From JBFMFH01 sp040752275 (lineage in GTDB: Bacteria > Acidobacteriota > Vicinamibacteria > Vicinamibacterales > JAKQTR01): 64,000 nt of DNA. Made by a program: the position numbers and the translations under genes. The stretch covers positions 1 through 64,000 of the forward strand of contig JBFMFH010000076.1 in the NCBI GenBank assembly GCA_040752275.1. Direction: 5' to 3'. Below the pieces are notes generated by a model. It made no database searches and was not told the origin of the DNA. It worked only from the letters and a program-made list of their open reading frames with translations. Shown here piece by piece: positions 1 to 8,589 of this stretch (position 1 is its first letter; each line of letters begins with the position of its first letter).

Positions 1-2
1 CA

Positions 3-818
3 GTCCCCACGCCCGACATTCGACCCGTCCTCGGCGAGGCCATCGGAGCGTCCGATCGGCCGCTGACAGTCGCCGCGGCACTCAAGGCGGTCAAGCAGGT
101 CCACCCGAGGGCGAAGAGGTCGGCCGTCGAAACGGCTTTGGACGAGCTCACCGCGTCCGGCGACATCCACCGCCATCCTCCGGCCCGCACCGGCGGCGCG
201 CCGCTCTTCCATCGTCACCCGGCGCGAGACTACGCGGCCAGCCGTGTGCGGCAGGCCATCTCGGGGGATGCACGTCTCACGCCGACGGCCTTACGCAGGG
301 CCGTCGGGAAGGCCTACCAGCCGTTCTTTGACGAGGTGCTGGCAGAACTGGTGGCAGCCGGGCACGTCCGTCCGACCCGCTTTCTCACGGCCCGCCAGGT
401 CTCGCAGCTCACGAGCATCACCGGGACGATGAACACGCTGCGGTCCACCCCGCTGGCGCTCGCATCGGTGCTGGCGCTCTTCGACGGTGCTCCGGCGACC
501 GTGGCGCCGGCGGTTCTCGATCAGTCACTGAGCGAGGCGCAACTCGTGCAGTGGTACGCGGAGGATCTCCCGTCGCTGGGCGGCCTGCGTTCCGTTCCGA
601 TCCCCTGGACATGGCGGCACTATGAAGCCTGGAGCGCAGCCCGGTCGTGCCGCCCGAGCCTCGATCTGTTCCATCGCCACCTGCTGGCCATGGCCTCGCG
701 GGCTGCGGTCGGACTGACGCCTCACGATCACGAAGGCCGCCTGCCGGACGACGAGAAGCACGTGTTGCCGCTGACCCCGGCGGGTTACCGTGCCTACTAC
801 TGGACCATCCTCCGCTGA
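3..818 (+). CDS. Winged-helix-like protein, 5' end outside window
   Basis: The frame is open from the left edge to the stop at 816-818, so the true start lies outside the window; a TTG at 138 is only an internal candidate. The visible 271 residues hold two short helical blocks that each read like a winged-helix unit: one around the motif SAVETALDELTASGDI and one around FFDEVLAELVAAGHVRP. The first block begins before position 138, which argues against the TTG. The C-terminal half is tryptophan-rich and I do not recognise it. The stop is 6 nt before the next ATG, so this gene is almost certainly translated with the large ATPase downstream. By analogy with other wHTH/ATPase/nuclease sets it may bind DNA or act as an adaptor; that role is inference. 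No catalytic motif is visible. Confidence 0.7.
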   Translation, partial: VPTPDIRPVLGEAIGASDRPLTVAAALKAVKQVHPRAKRSAVETALDELTASGDIHRHPPARTGGAPLFHRHPARDYAASRVRQAISGDARLTPTALRRAVGKAYQPFFDEVLAELVAAGHVRPTRFLTARQVSQLTSITGTMNTLRSTPLALASVLALFDGAPATVAPAVLDQSLSEAQLVQWYAEDLPSLGGLRSVPIPWTWRHYEAWSAARSCRPSLDLFHRHLLAMASRAAVGLTPHDHEGRLPDDEKHVLPLTPAGYRAYYWTILR

Positions 819-824
819 CAGTCG

Positions 825-2954
825 ATGATGGCCGACCGGCGCGACTACCTGCACCTGAACCCGTTCTTCTCGAACGCCGTGCCCGAGGAGGCGTTCTGGC
901 GCACGGATGCCGAGTTCCCGGATGTCGGGAACATCCACGGCCATGAGTCGCTCATCCTGGAGCAAGGCCTCGATGAGCTGGCCGGCGGGACATCGCACGC
1001 GACCCGAGTGCAGTTCGTCGTTGGCGGCGCAGGTTCCGGGAAGTCGCATCTGTTCGGCCGGCTTCGACGGCGCCTCACCCGCGGTGAGGTGTTTGCCTTC
1101 GCGGCCAATCCGCCGACGCGCCCATCGGCGATCGAGTCCTGGGTCCTGCACCGAGTCATCAGCGGCATGCGCCGGCGGATCGGCAAGCCGTACTCGCAGA
1201 TCCAGGGCTTCCTCTACGCGCTCGTGCTGAGCGGCGGCATCGAGCCCGGCACCGACACGGACCAGCTACACGCGTACTGGCACGGTGTCAGCCGGGCGAG
1301 TCAGCGGAAGTTCCTGCGGGGTCTCCGCAGCCGCCTGACCAGCGCGGGGCACTGGGACCCGATGCTCTTGCCGGTGCTCTTCGACGTGCTCGATCCAGAG
1401 AAGGAAGATGCGGCGCTCGCGTGGCTGGCTGGCGCGACGCACCTCTCCGACCAGGATCTCGAGCTCTTGCAGCAGGGCGGGCCGAACGAGCGCGTGCTCG
1501 ACACGCTGCTGTTGCTCGGCCAGCTTGCACGCATCGCCTCGACACCCATCGTACTGGTGCTGGACCAGCTCGACCAGATGCAGTCGCGCGATCAGATCGC
1601 GGAGTTCGAGCGCCTCCTCATCGCACTCCACGACGCCGGCCGCGGCTGGTTCATCGTCGTGGGCCTGACGCGCGAGATGCTCGATGTGTGGCGCGGGCAG
1701 CTGAGCCGTCCCTTCATCGATCGCTTCCTCGGTCAGGCCCAGTCCATGCTGGAGCTCGCGCCCATCCGCCCGGAGCTGAAACGGGAGCTGCTGCGCCTGC
1801 GTCTCGCGTCGCACGAGCTCCAGGCACGACGCCGGGCCGATGCGATCGGCGACGAGCTCTTCCCGCTGACGGAACGCGACGTGGACGAGGTCGCCGGATC
1901 CGACAGCGAGTTCCCGCGCCGGGTCATCAATCACGCCCGCGAGCGGTATCGCACATGCTGCGCCGGCGATAAGGAAGTCGCCCCTCCGCTTCCATCACTG
2001 CAGGAGGTGGCGGAACAGGCGTTTGTCGACGCCCTGGCGGGCATCGAGCCGGCCGAGATCGTGGTGGATCAGGCCGTACTGGCGGACCGACTGGCCGAAG
2101 TCCTCGAGGTGGTCGCGGCGGCTGATGGTCGGGCCTTCGCCAGGACCATCGGGCCGCTCGAGAGTCAGCGCCGGTTCCGAGGCACGGACACGGTCATCAC
2201 CGCCGGTGCCGCCACGCTCCGCCTCGTCGGGCATCACGTCCAGCAAGGCCGGCAGTTCCCCGACTTCCTCAAGACCGTGAGTGCGCTGGCGCCGCCCGTC
2301 ATCCTCGTGCGTGACGGCGCTGTGCCGGTGTCGGGCCCGGTCACGCGGCGGCGCCTCGCCGAGTTTCGAACCACCAGGACGTTCCTGCACCTGTCACGCC
2401 CGCACATCGCCGAGGCCTACGCCCTCGGCAAGGTCCTGGCCGACATGCGCGAAGGCAACTTCGATGACGTGCAGACCGAGGCGAAGCCGGCGCGCGACGA
2501 GGTCGTCAGGACTCTGGGGCGGATCGAACGCCTCAGGCAGCACCCGATCGTCGAAGCCGTGAGGGCGGCGCTCGCGCGGACGCCGGTCCTTCCGGACCAG
2601 CCCGGCCAGTTGGCGTGGACTCCGGCCCAGGCCGCCGAGGTCCGGGAAGCACCGCCGGCAGGATCGCAGCCACCAGCGCCGCGCGGCCGGGCCGGATCCG
2701 TCATCGAACGCGAACCGGTTGGCCCGCCAGATGAACAGGTGACCAAAGCGGTCGCGTCGATCATGCGCCGCGAGCGGTGGCTCGTGCTTGACAGGCTGCG
2801 GCGCGAGCTCGACCGGCGCGCGAGCCTGATCGTCGGCGCACGGCAGTTGCGCCGTCTCATTGCGCGTGAGCCGCTGGCAACCAGTCTGACCTGCCACCCT
2901 GAAGACATCCGGGAGGAGGCCGAGGTCCACATCCTGATTTGGGCGGGAGAGTGA
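825..2954 (+). CDS. Large P-loop ATPase, ORC/STAND-like
   Basis: This 709-residue protein has a Walker A (GGAGSGKSHLFGRL, near residue 66) and a Walker B-like strand (IVLVLDQLDQM, near residue 241), followed by an Arg-rich stretch and a helical lid. That arrangement fits AAA_16/ORC-type or KAP-like ATPases that move or sense DNA. Residues 420-590 form an alpha/beta segment with the strand VITAGAATLRLVGHHV; it resembles a Rossmann-like or nuclease-like fold but has no clear catalytic residues. The last 70 residues (after QVTKAVASIMRRERWL) look like a winged helix. There are two tandem ATGs (825 and 828). The stop codon lies inside the left arm of a 55-bp palindromic repeat. Flanked 6 nt upstream by the wHTH-like gene and 121 nt downstream by the nuclease-RuvB fusion, it is probably the motor of that set. 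The family assignment is general. Confidence 0.8.
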   Translation: MMADRRDYLHLNPFFSNAVPEEAFWRTDAEFPDVGNIHGHESLILEQGLDELAGGTSHATRVQFVVGGAGSGKSHLFGRLRRRLTRGEVFAFAANPPTRPSAIESWVLHRVISGMRRRIGKPYSQIQGFLYALVLSGGIEPGTDTDQLHAYWHGVSRASQRKFLRGLRSRLTSAGHWDPMLLPVLFDVLDPEKEDAALAWLAGATHLSDQDLELLQQGGPNERVLDTLLLLGQLARIASTPIVLVLDQLDQMQSRDQIAEFERLLIALHDAGRGWFIVVGLTREMLDVWRGQLSRPFIDRFLGQAQSMLELAPIRPELKRELLRLRLASHELQARRRADAIGDELFPLTERDVDEVAGSDSEFPRRVINHARERYRTCCAGDKEVAPPLPSLQEVAEQAFVDALAGIEPAEIVVDQAVLADRLAEVLEVVAAADGRAFARTIGPLESQRRFRGTDTVITAGAATLRLVGHHVQQGRQFPDFLKTVSALAPPVILVRDGAVPVSGPVTRRRLAEFRTTRTFLHLSRPHIAEAYALGKVLADMREGNFDDVQTEAKPARDEVVRTLGRIERLRQHPIVEAVRAALARTPVLPDQPGQLAWTPAQAAEVREAPPAGSQPPAPRGRAGSVIEREPVGPPDEQVTKAVASIMRRERWLVLDRLRRELDRRASLIVGARQLRRLIAREPLATSLTCHPEDIREEAEVHILIWAGE

Positions 2955-3004
2955 GCCCTTCGATGCACGAGGCCGGCACGGGCACGGCGCCCTCAGGGCT
3001 CAGT
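2950..3004. repeat. 55-bp palindromic dispersed repeat, copy 1
   Basis: The left arm AGTGAGCCCT (2950-2959) pairs at 9 of 10 positions with the right arm AGGGCTCAGT (2995-3004). In reverse complement it closely matches the 55-bp element at 5182-5236, including the inner CTGAGGGCGCC and GCATCGAAGG blocks. The stop codon of the large ATPase gene lies in the left arm. This is consistent with a REP/MITE-like mobile palindrome between the two ATPase genes. Confidence 0.75.
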
Positions 3005-3075
3005 GCCGAGGGAGCAGAACGAGACATGCGGTGGGATTCCAGTCGTCTTCGGAGTCGTGAGTCGAGGCCCTGAGC

Positions 3076-4902
3076 ATGCTGCGGATGGAGATGACGCCGC
3101 TTGTGCTCGGTCCGGACGAGATGCAGGCTCTCGGAGAGTCCATCTGGCCGGCACTCCTCGATCACCTGGAGTCACATCCGCCCCGGGCGGCCCACCGCGG
3201 AGTCACCTCGATCACGGTGTCCGAGGCCAAGGACATCCTCAAGGTGGCTCTGCCCCACTACCGCGGGGGGACGACGACTCTCGTGTCACCTCTGGCCACG
3301 GGTGAAGTGGTCCCGCGGCAGGTTGGCCAACTGCTCCATCACTGGATTCACGCCAGCGTGCGCTACTTCCGCCGCGCGGGGGCGCAGGTGCTCAGGCGCA
3401 CACTCGATGTCGACGAGGGTGAACGGGAGCAGGTTCTGTGGGCGGCCGTGTTCGACTCGGTACTCCTGGGCCTCGTCCAGGGATCGGCTCTTCTGGCCCA
3501 TCCACAGGGCCGAGAGGCCTGCGATCTCGCCGTCGAGTCGCTGAAGCTCTGGGTCCGCGACATCAGCGGACGAATCGGGGAGGCCGAGAAGAAGACCTTC
3601 GCGCCCGGCGTCTTCTTCCTCGATACCGAGGGCGATCTCGACGCAGTCGTGGAGGTTGGGGAGCGGCGCCTTCACGTGCGTGGACGTCCTGACGCTCTTC
3701 TCTACGATCAGAGACGGCGCCAGCTCATCCTCTGCGAGTACAAGTTCGGCAGCCAGAGCGAACTGGAGATCCAGATCGCCCAGGTGTTGATGTACGTGCG
3801 TCTCATCGAAGCCGCAAAGAGCATCGACATCGCCGCCGGCGAGCTTCAGGTGTTCCGCGCCAGGCCCGAGGCCGTTCCGGAACCCGGTGCGGAGCCCTCT
3901 GTCGCGGTTCAGGCGCCCGAGTCGGAGTTTCCACGCGCGGTCGACGAGGGCTTCCGCGGCTTTGTCGGCAACCGGGCGGCCGTGCGCCGGCTGAAGATCG
4001 AGTGCACCCTCGCGCTTCGCGGGCCAGGCCCGATCCAGATGCCCGTCAACCTCATGTTCTCCGGGCCAGCGGGGCTGGGAAAGACCGAGCTGGCGCGGCG
4101 CGTGGCTCGGACGCTCGACCTGCCGTTCACCAATCTGCCGGCGGGCCAGGCGACGAGCATCGACGCGCTCATGGGCGCGGTCGACCGCACGCTCGCCGAC
4201 GCAGGTATCGAACCCATCGTCGTGGGTCGCGATTCAGGGCGCCCGCTGAAGAAGTACCCGCCGTTCGTCTTGTTCCTCGATGAGATTCATGAGCTCCGAA
4301 GGCGGACGGACGCCTTCCTGACGCTCTTCGAACCCGCCGAGCGACGCGCGGTCGGAGGGGGGGCGGTCGGCGATATCTCGGCGGCGACCATCCTCGGGGC
4401 CACCACGGACCGCGGCAAGCTGGCGGGGCCACTGCTGTCGAGATTCCGGATGGTCGACCTCGAACCGTACATGGAGGATGAAGTCGCGGAACTACTCCAG
4501 CCGCTCTTCCCGGCCGGCGGCCTCGACCCCGAGTTTCTCACGGGACTCGCGCGCATCGGCCGGCTCACGCCTCGTGTCGCCTTGGAACGCGCGAGAGAGG
4601 TGCTGACTCGATTCCAGTTCGACCCGGAGATGTACCCGCTCACGACTGAGGGGCTGCGGCGGATCTCGGCGGAGCAATGGGGCGTCGATGAGAACGGTCT
4701 CGGTGAGAACGATCGTCGCTACCTGCGCGCGCTTCGTGACGGACCGCGCGGCCAGGCGGCGCTCGCCTCGCTGTTGCCGGTCGGCCGCGAGGAAGTCGAG
4801 CGCCTCATCGAACCCTTCCTGCTGCAGATCGACGCGATCCGGATCACTTCTGCAGGCCGCGTGCTCACCGAACGGGGCCGGATGCTGGCACCTCCGCCTT
4901 GA
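3076..4902 (+). CDS. PD-(D/E)XK nuclease fused to RuvB-like AAA+ ATPase
   Basis: This 608-residue protein has two recognisable halves. Residues 1-270 carry the core of a Cas4/RecB-type PD-(D/E)XK nuclease: RGRPDAL (near 202), then CEYKFG (near 219), then a Q-x-x-x-Y-like helix QIAQVLMY (near 233). Residues 290-608 match RuvB: Walker A GPAGLGKTE (near 331), Walker B LFLDEIHEL (near 399), sensor GATTDRG, the arginine-finger region LLSRFRM, and a C-terminal winged helix starting DENGLGENDRRYL and ending RVLTERGR. RuvB normally drives Holliday-junction branch migration with RuvA; a nuclease-fused version suggests a self-contained DNA-processing motor. Start ATG 3076; ATG 3085 is an alternative. 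No RuvA or RuvC is nearby. It is separated from the ATPase gene upstream only by a repeat, so the three genes probably form one unit. The domain calls are strong; the biological role is unknown. Confidence 0.85.
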   Translation: MLRMEMTPLVLGPDEMQALGESIWPALLDHLESHPPRAAHRGVTSITVSEAKDILKVALPHYRGGTTTLVSPLATGEVVPRQVGQLLHHWIHASVRYFRRAGAQVLRRTLDVDEGEREQVLWAAVFDSVLLGLVQGSALLAHPQGREACDLAVESLKLWVRDISGRIGEAEKKTFAPGVFFLDTEGDLDAVVEVGERRLHVRGRPDALLYDQRRRQLILCEYKFGSQSELEIQIAQVLMYVRLIEAAKSIDIAAGELQVFRARPEAVPEPGAEPSVAVQAPESEFPRAVDEGFRGFVGNRAAVRRLKIECTLALRGPGPIQMPVNLMFSGPAGLGKTELARRVARTLDLPFTNLPAGQATSIDALMGAVDRTLADAGIEPIVVGRDSGRPLKKYPPFVLFLDEIHELRRRTDAFLTLFEPAERRAVGGGAVGDISAATILGATTDRGKLAGPLLSRFRMVDLEPYMEDEVAELLQPLFPAGGLDPEFLTGLARIGRLTPRVALERAREVLTRFQFDPEMYPLTTEGLRRISAEQWGVDENGLGENDRRYLRALRDGPRGQAALASLLPVGREEVERLIEPFLLQIDAIRITSAGRVLTERGRMLAPPP

Positions 4903-5077
4903 CACCGCCTGCCGCTCTGCCCGATACTCCCGCTCGATTCCGGTCACGGGCACGCACCGCCCGGATGGCCGCGGATCGGTTCCGCCCCCACGCGTCCAGT
5001 CCTCATCCCTCCGCGTTCGAACTGCGTCGCCACGGCGTCGCACGCGGCGCAGGCGAGATCGCCGGGAGGCGGAATCC

Positions 5078-7741
5078 ATGACAGACCCGCTGAATGCCCT
5101 CGATCGCGAGCCGAGTGCTTCGACTCGCAGGCGCAACCGCGGCTCATGCCCGCCGAACGTCGCCGGATCTGCTCGCTCAGCACTCAGTCCTGAAGGCGCC
5201 ATTGCGTCGCCGGCGCTGCGCATCGAAGGACTGAGTCGACGGTCCTTCATCCGGCTGAGCGCCAGCCTGAGCGGAGCGCTCGTGGCCGCCGGCATCGTGC
5301 CGAGGGGACTGGTAGCGGGCCAGCTGGCGGCGACTGCCGGATCGGAGACCGTTGTCCCCACCGGCGACGGAAGATCCCTCTGCGGCGGCAACTGCGTGAT
5401 CAAGGCGGTCGTCCGGGATTTCGGCACGCCAGGGGCCACGATTGTCCGGATCGAGACCGACGACCAGCCCGACATCCCGGGCACGTGGCAGCTCCGTGCC
5501 TGTGCCAGGGGCCGCGCGATCAGAAAGCACGTCTACTCGCCCGATCGGGTCAAGTACCCCATGAAGCGGAAGAACTGGTCGCCGGGGGGGGGCGCCAATG
5601 TCCAGCCGGAGCTTCGCGGCCGCGACGAGTGGGTGAGGATTTCCTGGGATGAAGCGGCCTCGTTCATCGCCGCCGAGATGGTCCGCTTGAAGGACGCGTA
5701 CGGCAACGAAGCGTTTCACGACCTCGGGCAGAGCGGCAGCACGAAGATGCTCCACGGGCGCGCCTGGGTGCAGCGCCTGTTCAACCGCTTCGGCGGCTAC
5801 ACCGCTGCGACGGGCAGCTACAGCTTCCCTGGGTGCTCGACCGCCCACCGGTACCTCTGGGGCCTGACAGGGTCGCAGCACGATTTCTGGGATCTGCTCA
5901 ATGCCGATCATGCACTCTTCTGGAGTTTCAATCCCGTGGCGATGGGTCAGCAGGCGGGCGCCGACTGGTATCTCACGCTGGTCAAGGAGAAGTTCGAGCA
6001 GGCGGGCAAGCGCATGGTCCTGGTCGATCCCTGGTTCAACCGGACGGGTCAGGCGTTCGCCGATGAATGGGTGCCCATCAGGTTCCAGACCGACGAAGCG
6101 ATGATGCTCGCGATGCTCCACGTGCTGTTCACGGATCCGATCTACAGCACGAAGATCGATGAGGCGTGGATCGAGGCCCGCTCGGTTGGCATCTTCCCGA
6201 GAACCGGCAGCGGAACCATGGAGGATCCCACGATTCCGCCCGAGGACTGCCTCAAGTACTACGTCCTGGGCTGGGACAGCACCGGGAGACCCGCAACCGA
6301 CGCTGGCCACAAGAACTTCCCGCCGAAGACCCCCGCCTGGGCCTCGCGTGACACGGGAGTTCCCGCCGAGACCATCACGCATGTCGCGAAGGAGTACGCG
6401 GACAACAGCGTGTTCATGGGCACGGGCAAGAAAGCGGCCTTCTACACCGGGTGGGGCATGAACCGGCGGGCCTACGGCGAGAACCCGTACATCCTGGCCA
6501 CGGCTATCGCCACCATCACCAAGAACATCGGCGTCAGCGGCGGCGGGCCCGGCTTCACTCACGGCGGGAGCCGCCTGCCGGCCGGGTCGACGGGCGCGGG
6601 CCCGGGGAAGAACCCGATCGCCGGCGAGTGTACGTTCGACGTGGCGAACCGGGCGCTGGCAATTGCCGGCAAGCCGGTTCGAAACGAATCGACCTTCGCC
6701 TGGCGCTCCCTTAACATCCGAATGCTCTGGGGCGCGTGCGGCAACGTCGTCAACCAGAACAACGACCTGAACAGGACGCTCCAGGCCATTCACGACCGGA
6801 TCGAGTGTTTCGTCGTGAGCGAGATCGCCTGGTCCGTCTCCGCGCAGCATGCCGACATCGTGCTGCCGATCTGCACGTCCCAGGAGGTGAACGACATCAA
6901 TGCCGGCTACCAGCTCTCGCCGCAGATGGTCTTCATGAACAAGTGCGTCGAGCCCCTTTTCGAGTCGAAGACCGACATGGAGGCCTGCAAGCTCGTCGCC
7001 GACAAGCTCGGGATAGGAAAGGGGTTCGTTCCCGACACCGAGGACAACATGCTTCGAGCGGTGTGGGAGGGAACGAGCTCGTGGAATGGCGGCATGACGT
7101 ATGAGGAATTCAAGGCGGCGGGCGTGGCCAAGTACGATCGCTGGGCCAAGCCCACGGTCTTTCTCGAGGACTTCATCGCGAACCCGGCGACCGGCGGACC
7201 GAGGCCTGAGGTGCCGAGCGGCAAGATCGAGTTCTACTCGACCACGATCGCGAAGCTCCTCGCCGACGGGAAGATCAGCGCGGTGGATACCCGGCCCATT
7301 CCGACGTATCCGCCGCGCATCGAGGGGCCCGGCGATCCCATCATGGCGAGATACCCGCTGGCGGCCGGCCAGCCGGCGAGCTTCAAGCGGTCCCACTCGA
7401 CGCATGCCAATCTTCCATGGGTCAAGGAGATGGCCCCTGAAGAGGACGGCGTCATCATGCACCCGGACGATGCGGGGGTTCGCGGAATCAGGACGGGCGA
7501 CCGGGTGCGAGTCTGGAATGACAGGGGCGAGATGTGGGTGACCGCCTACGTCTCCAATACCGTGGCCCGCGGGTGCGTCATCACGCCGCGCGGGAGCTGG
7601 TACAGACCGACCCGGCCGGGAACCATCGGCTGTCCCTCGGACGGCGGGGGCGCGAGCGTCCTTACCGGGGTTGGCAAGACCGGGTCGCTCAACGTCGGCT
7701 CGGCAAGCGGTTCATGCGCCGTTCAGATCGCAAAGCTCTGA
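5078..7741 (+). CDS. DMSO-reductase-family molybdopterin oxidoreductase, catalytic subunit
   Basis: This 887-residue protein resembles DmsA, the catalytic subunit that binds bis-MGD molybdenum and reduces small oxides on the outer side of the inner membrane. A twin-arginine signal (RRSFIRLSASLSGALVAAG) sits about 50 residues in; the unusual N-terminal extension is partly encoded by a 55-bp palindromic repeat. The FS0 cluster region reads SLCGGNC followed by LRACARGRAIRKHVYSPDR, typical of the family except that the first cysteine of the usual four is not at its normal spacing. GSYSFPG is the likely Ser Mo-ligand loop. ATG 5078 follows GGGAGGCGGA; the frame stays open upstream but has no better start. 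The ferredoxin subunit and chaperone follow on the same strand. Substrate cannot be told from sequence: DMSO, another N/S-oxide or an anion are possible. Confidence 0.88.
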   Translation: MTDPLNALDREPSASTRRRNRGSCPPNVAGSARSALSPEGAIASPALRIEGLSRRSFIRLSASLSGALVAAGIVPRGLVAGQLAATAGSETVVPTGDGRSLCGGNCVIKAVVRDFGTPGATIVRIETDDQPDIPGTWQLRACARGRAIRKHVYSPDRVKYPMKRKNWSPGGGANVQPELRGRDEWVRISWDEAASFIAAEMVRLKDAYGNEAFHDLGQSGSTKMLHGRAWVQRLFNRFGGYTAATGSYSFPGCSTAHRYLWGLTGSQHDFWDLLNADHALFWSFNPVAMGQQAGADWYLTLVKEKFEQAGKRMVLVDPWFNRTGQAFADEWVPIRFQTDEAMMLAMLHVLFTDPIYSTKIDEAWIEARSVGIFPRTGSGTMEDPTIPPEDCLKYYVLGWDSTGRPATDAGHKNFPPKTPAWASRDTGVPAETITHVAKEYADNSVFMGTGKKAAFYTGWGMNRRAYGENPYILATAIATITKNIGVSGGGPGFTHGGSRLPAGSTGAGPGKNPIAGECTFDVANRALAIAGKPVRNESTFAWRSLNIRMLWGACGNVVNQNNDLNRTLQAIHDRIECFVVSEIAWSVSAQHADIVLPICTSQEVNDINAGYQLSPQMVFMNKCVEPLFESKTDMEACKLVADKLGIGKGFVPDTEDNMLRAVWEGTSSWNGGMTYEEFKAAGVAKYDRWAKPTVFLEDFIANPATGGPRPEVPSGKIEFYSTTIAKLLADGKISAVDTRPIPTYPPRIEGPGDPIMARYPLAAGQPASFKRSHSTHANLPWVKEMAPEEDGVIMHPDDAGVRGIRTGDRVRVWNDRGEMWVTAYVSNTVARGCVITPRGSWYRPTRPGTIGCPSDGGGASVLTGVGKTGSLNVGSASGSCAVQIAKL
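5182..5236. repeat. 55-bp palindromic dispersed repeat, copy 2, inside coding sequence
   Basis: Perfect 10-bp inverted arms ACTCAGTCCT (5182-5191) and AGGACTGAGT (5227-5236). It is homologous, in opposite orientation, to the element at 2950-3004. It is read in frame as part of the extension before the Tat signal of the molybdoenzyme. Confidence 0.8.
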
Positions 7742-7795
7742 CCCGGAGTTCACATGGATCGGTGATCGTTGTTCTGGAGGACGCGGGCTGCCTTC

Positions 7796-7870
7796 AGGAG
7801 ACAGGAGACAGGAGACAGAATGGGGTGAGCCGGCCTGATCGGCCGGCCTCCTTGTCGGCCCTCGCGGGCC
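7796..7870. repeat. Tandem 7-mer and palindromes between the molybdoenzyme genes
   Basis: The 275-bp gap between the catalytic and ferredoxin genes has no gene. It contains three direct copies of GGAGACA (7796-7818), then the palindrome GCCGGCC-TGATC-GGCCGGC (7829-7847) and a second GGCCC/GGGCC hairpin. The hairpins could stabilise or attenuate the transcript; that is inference. Confidence 0.6.
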
Positions 7871-8016
7871 GAACGAGACGAGAACGGGTTCACGACCGAG
7901 CGGGTGGCGCCGGACGGGCGCCCGCCGCGGCGGAAGGCCCTCAGCCGTGGTCACGTCTTTGGGCCTGAGCAGCGGTGGGCTGTCCGGCGACAGGACCCGC
8001 GAGGGAAGGATCACAA

Positions 8017-8574
8017 ATGAGCATGGCTCACCTCGGCTTCTACGTGGACATGAAGAGATGCGTCGGCTGCATGACGTGCCAGATTGCCTGCAAGGACAAG
8101 TTCGATCTCGATGTCGGCGAGTTCGGCCGGCGTGTGGCCAGATACGAGGGCGGAGCCTACCCGGCGCCGTTCGTCTACAGCGTGTCGCTCTCGTGCGGCC
8201 ATTGCGACGACCCGGCGTGCGTGAAGGTCTGCCCTGCCGGCGCGATGACCAAGGACGCGGCCACGGGCCTCGTCTTGCACGATCAGGCGCGGTGCATCGG
8301 CTGCCGATCCTGCGAAGCGGCGTGCCCGTACGGCGCCCCGACCTACGTCAAGGCCACCGGCAAGGTGACGAAGTGCAATGGCTGCAAAGACAAGCTGGAT
8401 GCCGGCAAGCCTCCGCTCTGTGTCTCGGGCTGTCGGGTCAGGGCGCTCGAGTTCGGCGACATCGACGCGCTCAAGGCCGCTCACCCGGGCTGGGTGGGTC
8501 GCATCCGGGAGTACGCCGACCCGGCCCGCACCAGCCCAAACGTGATCTTCAAACCGCGACGTGAGGCACTGTAG
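8017..8574 (+). CDS. DmsB-like four-cluster ferredoxin electron-transfer subunit
   Basis: This 185-residue protein carries sixteen cysteines in the groups expected of DmsB/NrfC-type subunits: CVGCMTCQIAC near the N-terminus, CGHCDDPACVKVCP, CIGCRSCEAACPYGAP, and the later CNGC with CVSGC. It would bind four [4Fe-4S] clusters and wire electrons to the molybdoenzyme encoded just upstream. It has no signal peptide, as usual for subunits carried through Tat by their partner. I place the start at ATG 8017 because GAGGGAAGGA lies just ahead; an in-frame start at 7975 lacks a site and adds nothing recognisable. A TorD-type chaperone follows 15 nt later. No membrane anchor subunit (DmsC/NrfD) lies in the vicinity, so the electron donor is unclear. 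Confidence 0.92.
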   Translation: MSMAHLGFYVDMKRCVGCMTCQIACKDKFDLDVGEFGRRVARYEGGAYPAPFVYSVSLSCGHCDDPACVKVCPAGAMTKDAATGLVLHDQARCIGCRSCEAACPYGAPTYVKATGKVTKCNGCKDKLDAGKPPLCVSGCRVRALEFGDIDALKAAHPGWVGRIREYADPARTSPNVIFKPRREAL

Positions 8575-8589
8575 GTCGGAGGGCGTTGA

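Noticed and set aside
3076..4902. CRISPR adaptation protein Cas4
   Set aside because: The nuclease half is Cas4-like, but the four Cys of the Fe-S cluster are not seen and no CRISPR or other cas gene is present.
4688..5077. N-terminal 130-residue extension of the molybdoenzyme
   Set aside because: The frame is open upstream of 5078 but overlaps the end of the RuvB-like gene, is Arg/Ser-rich, and the ribosome site lies at 5063-5073.
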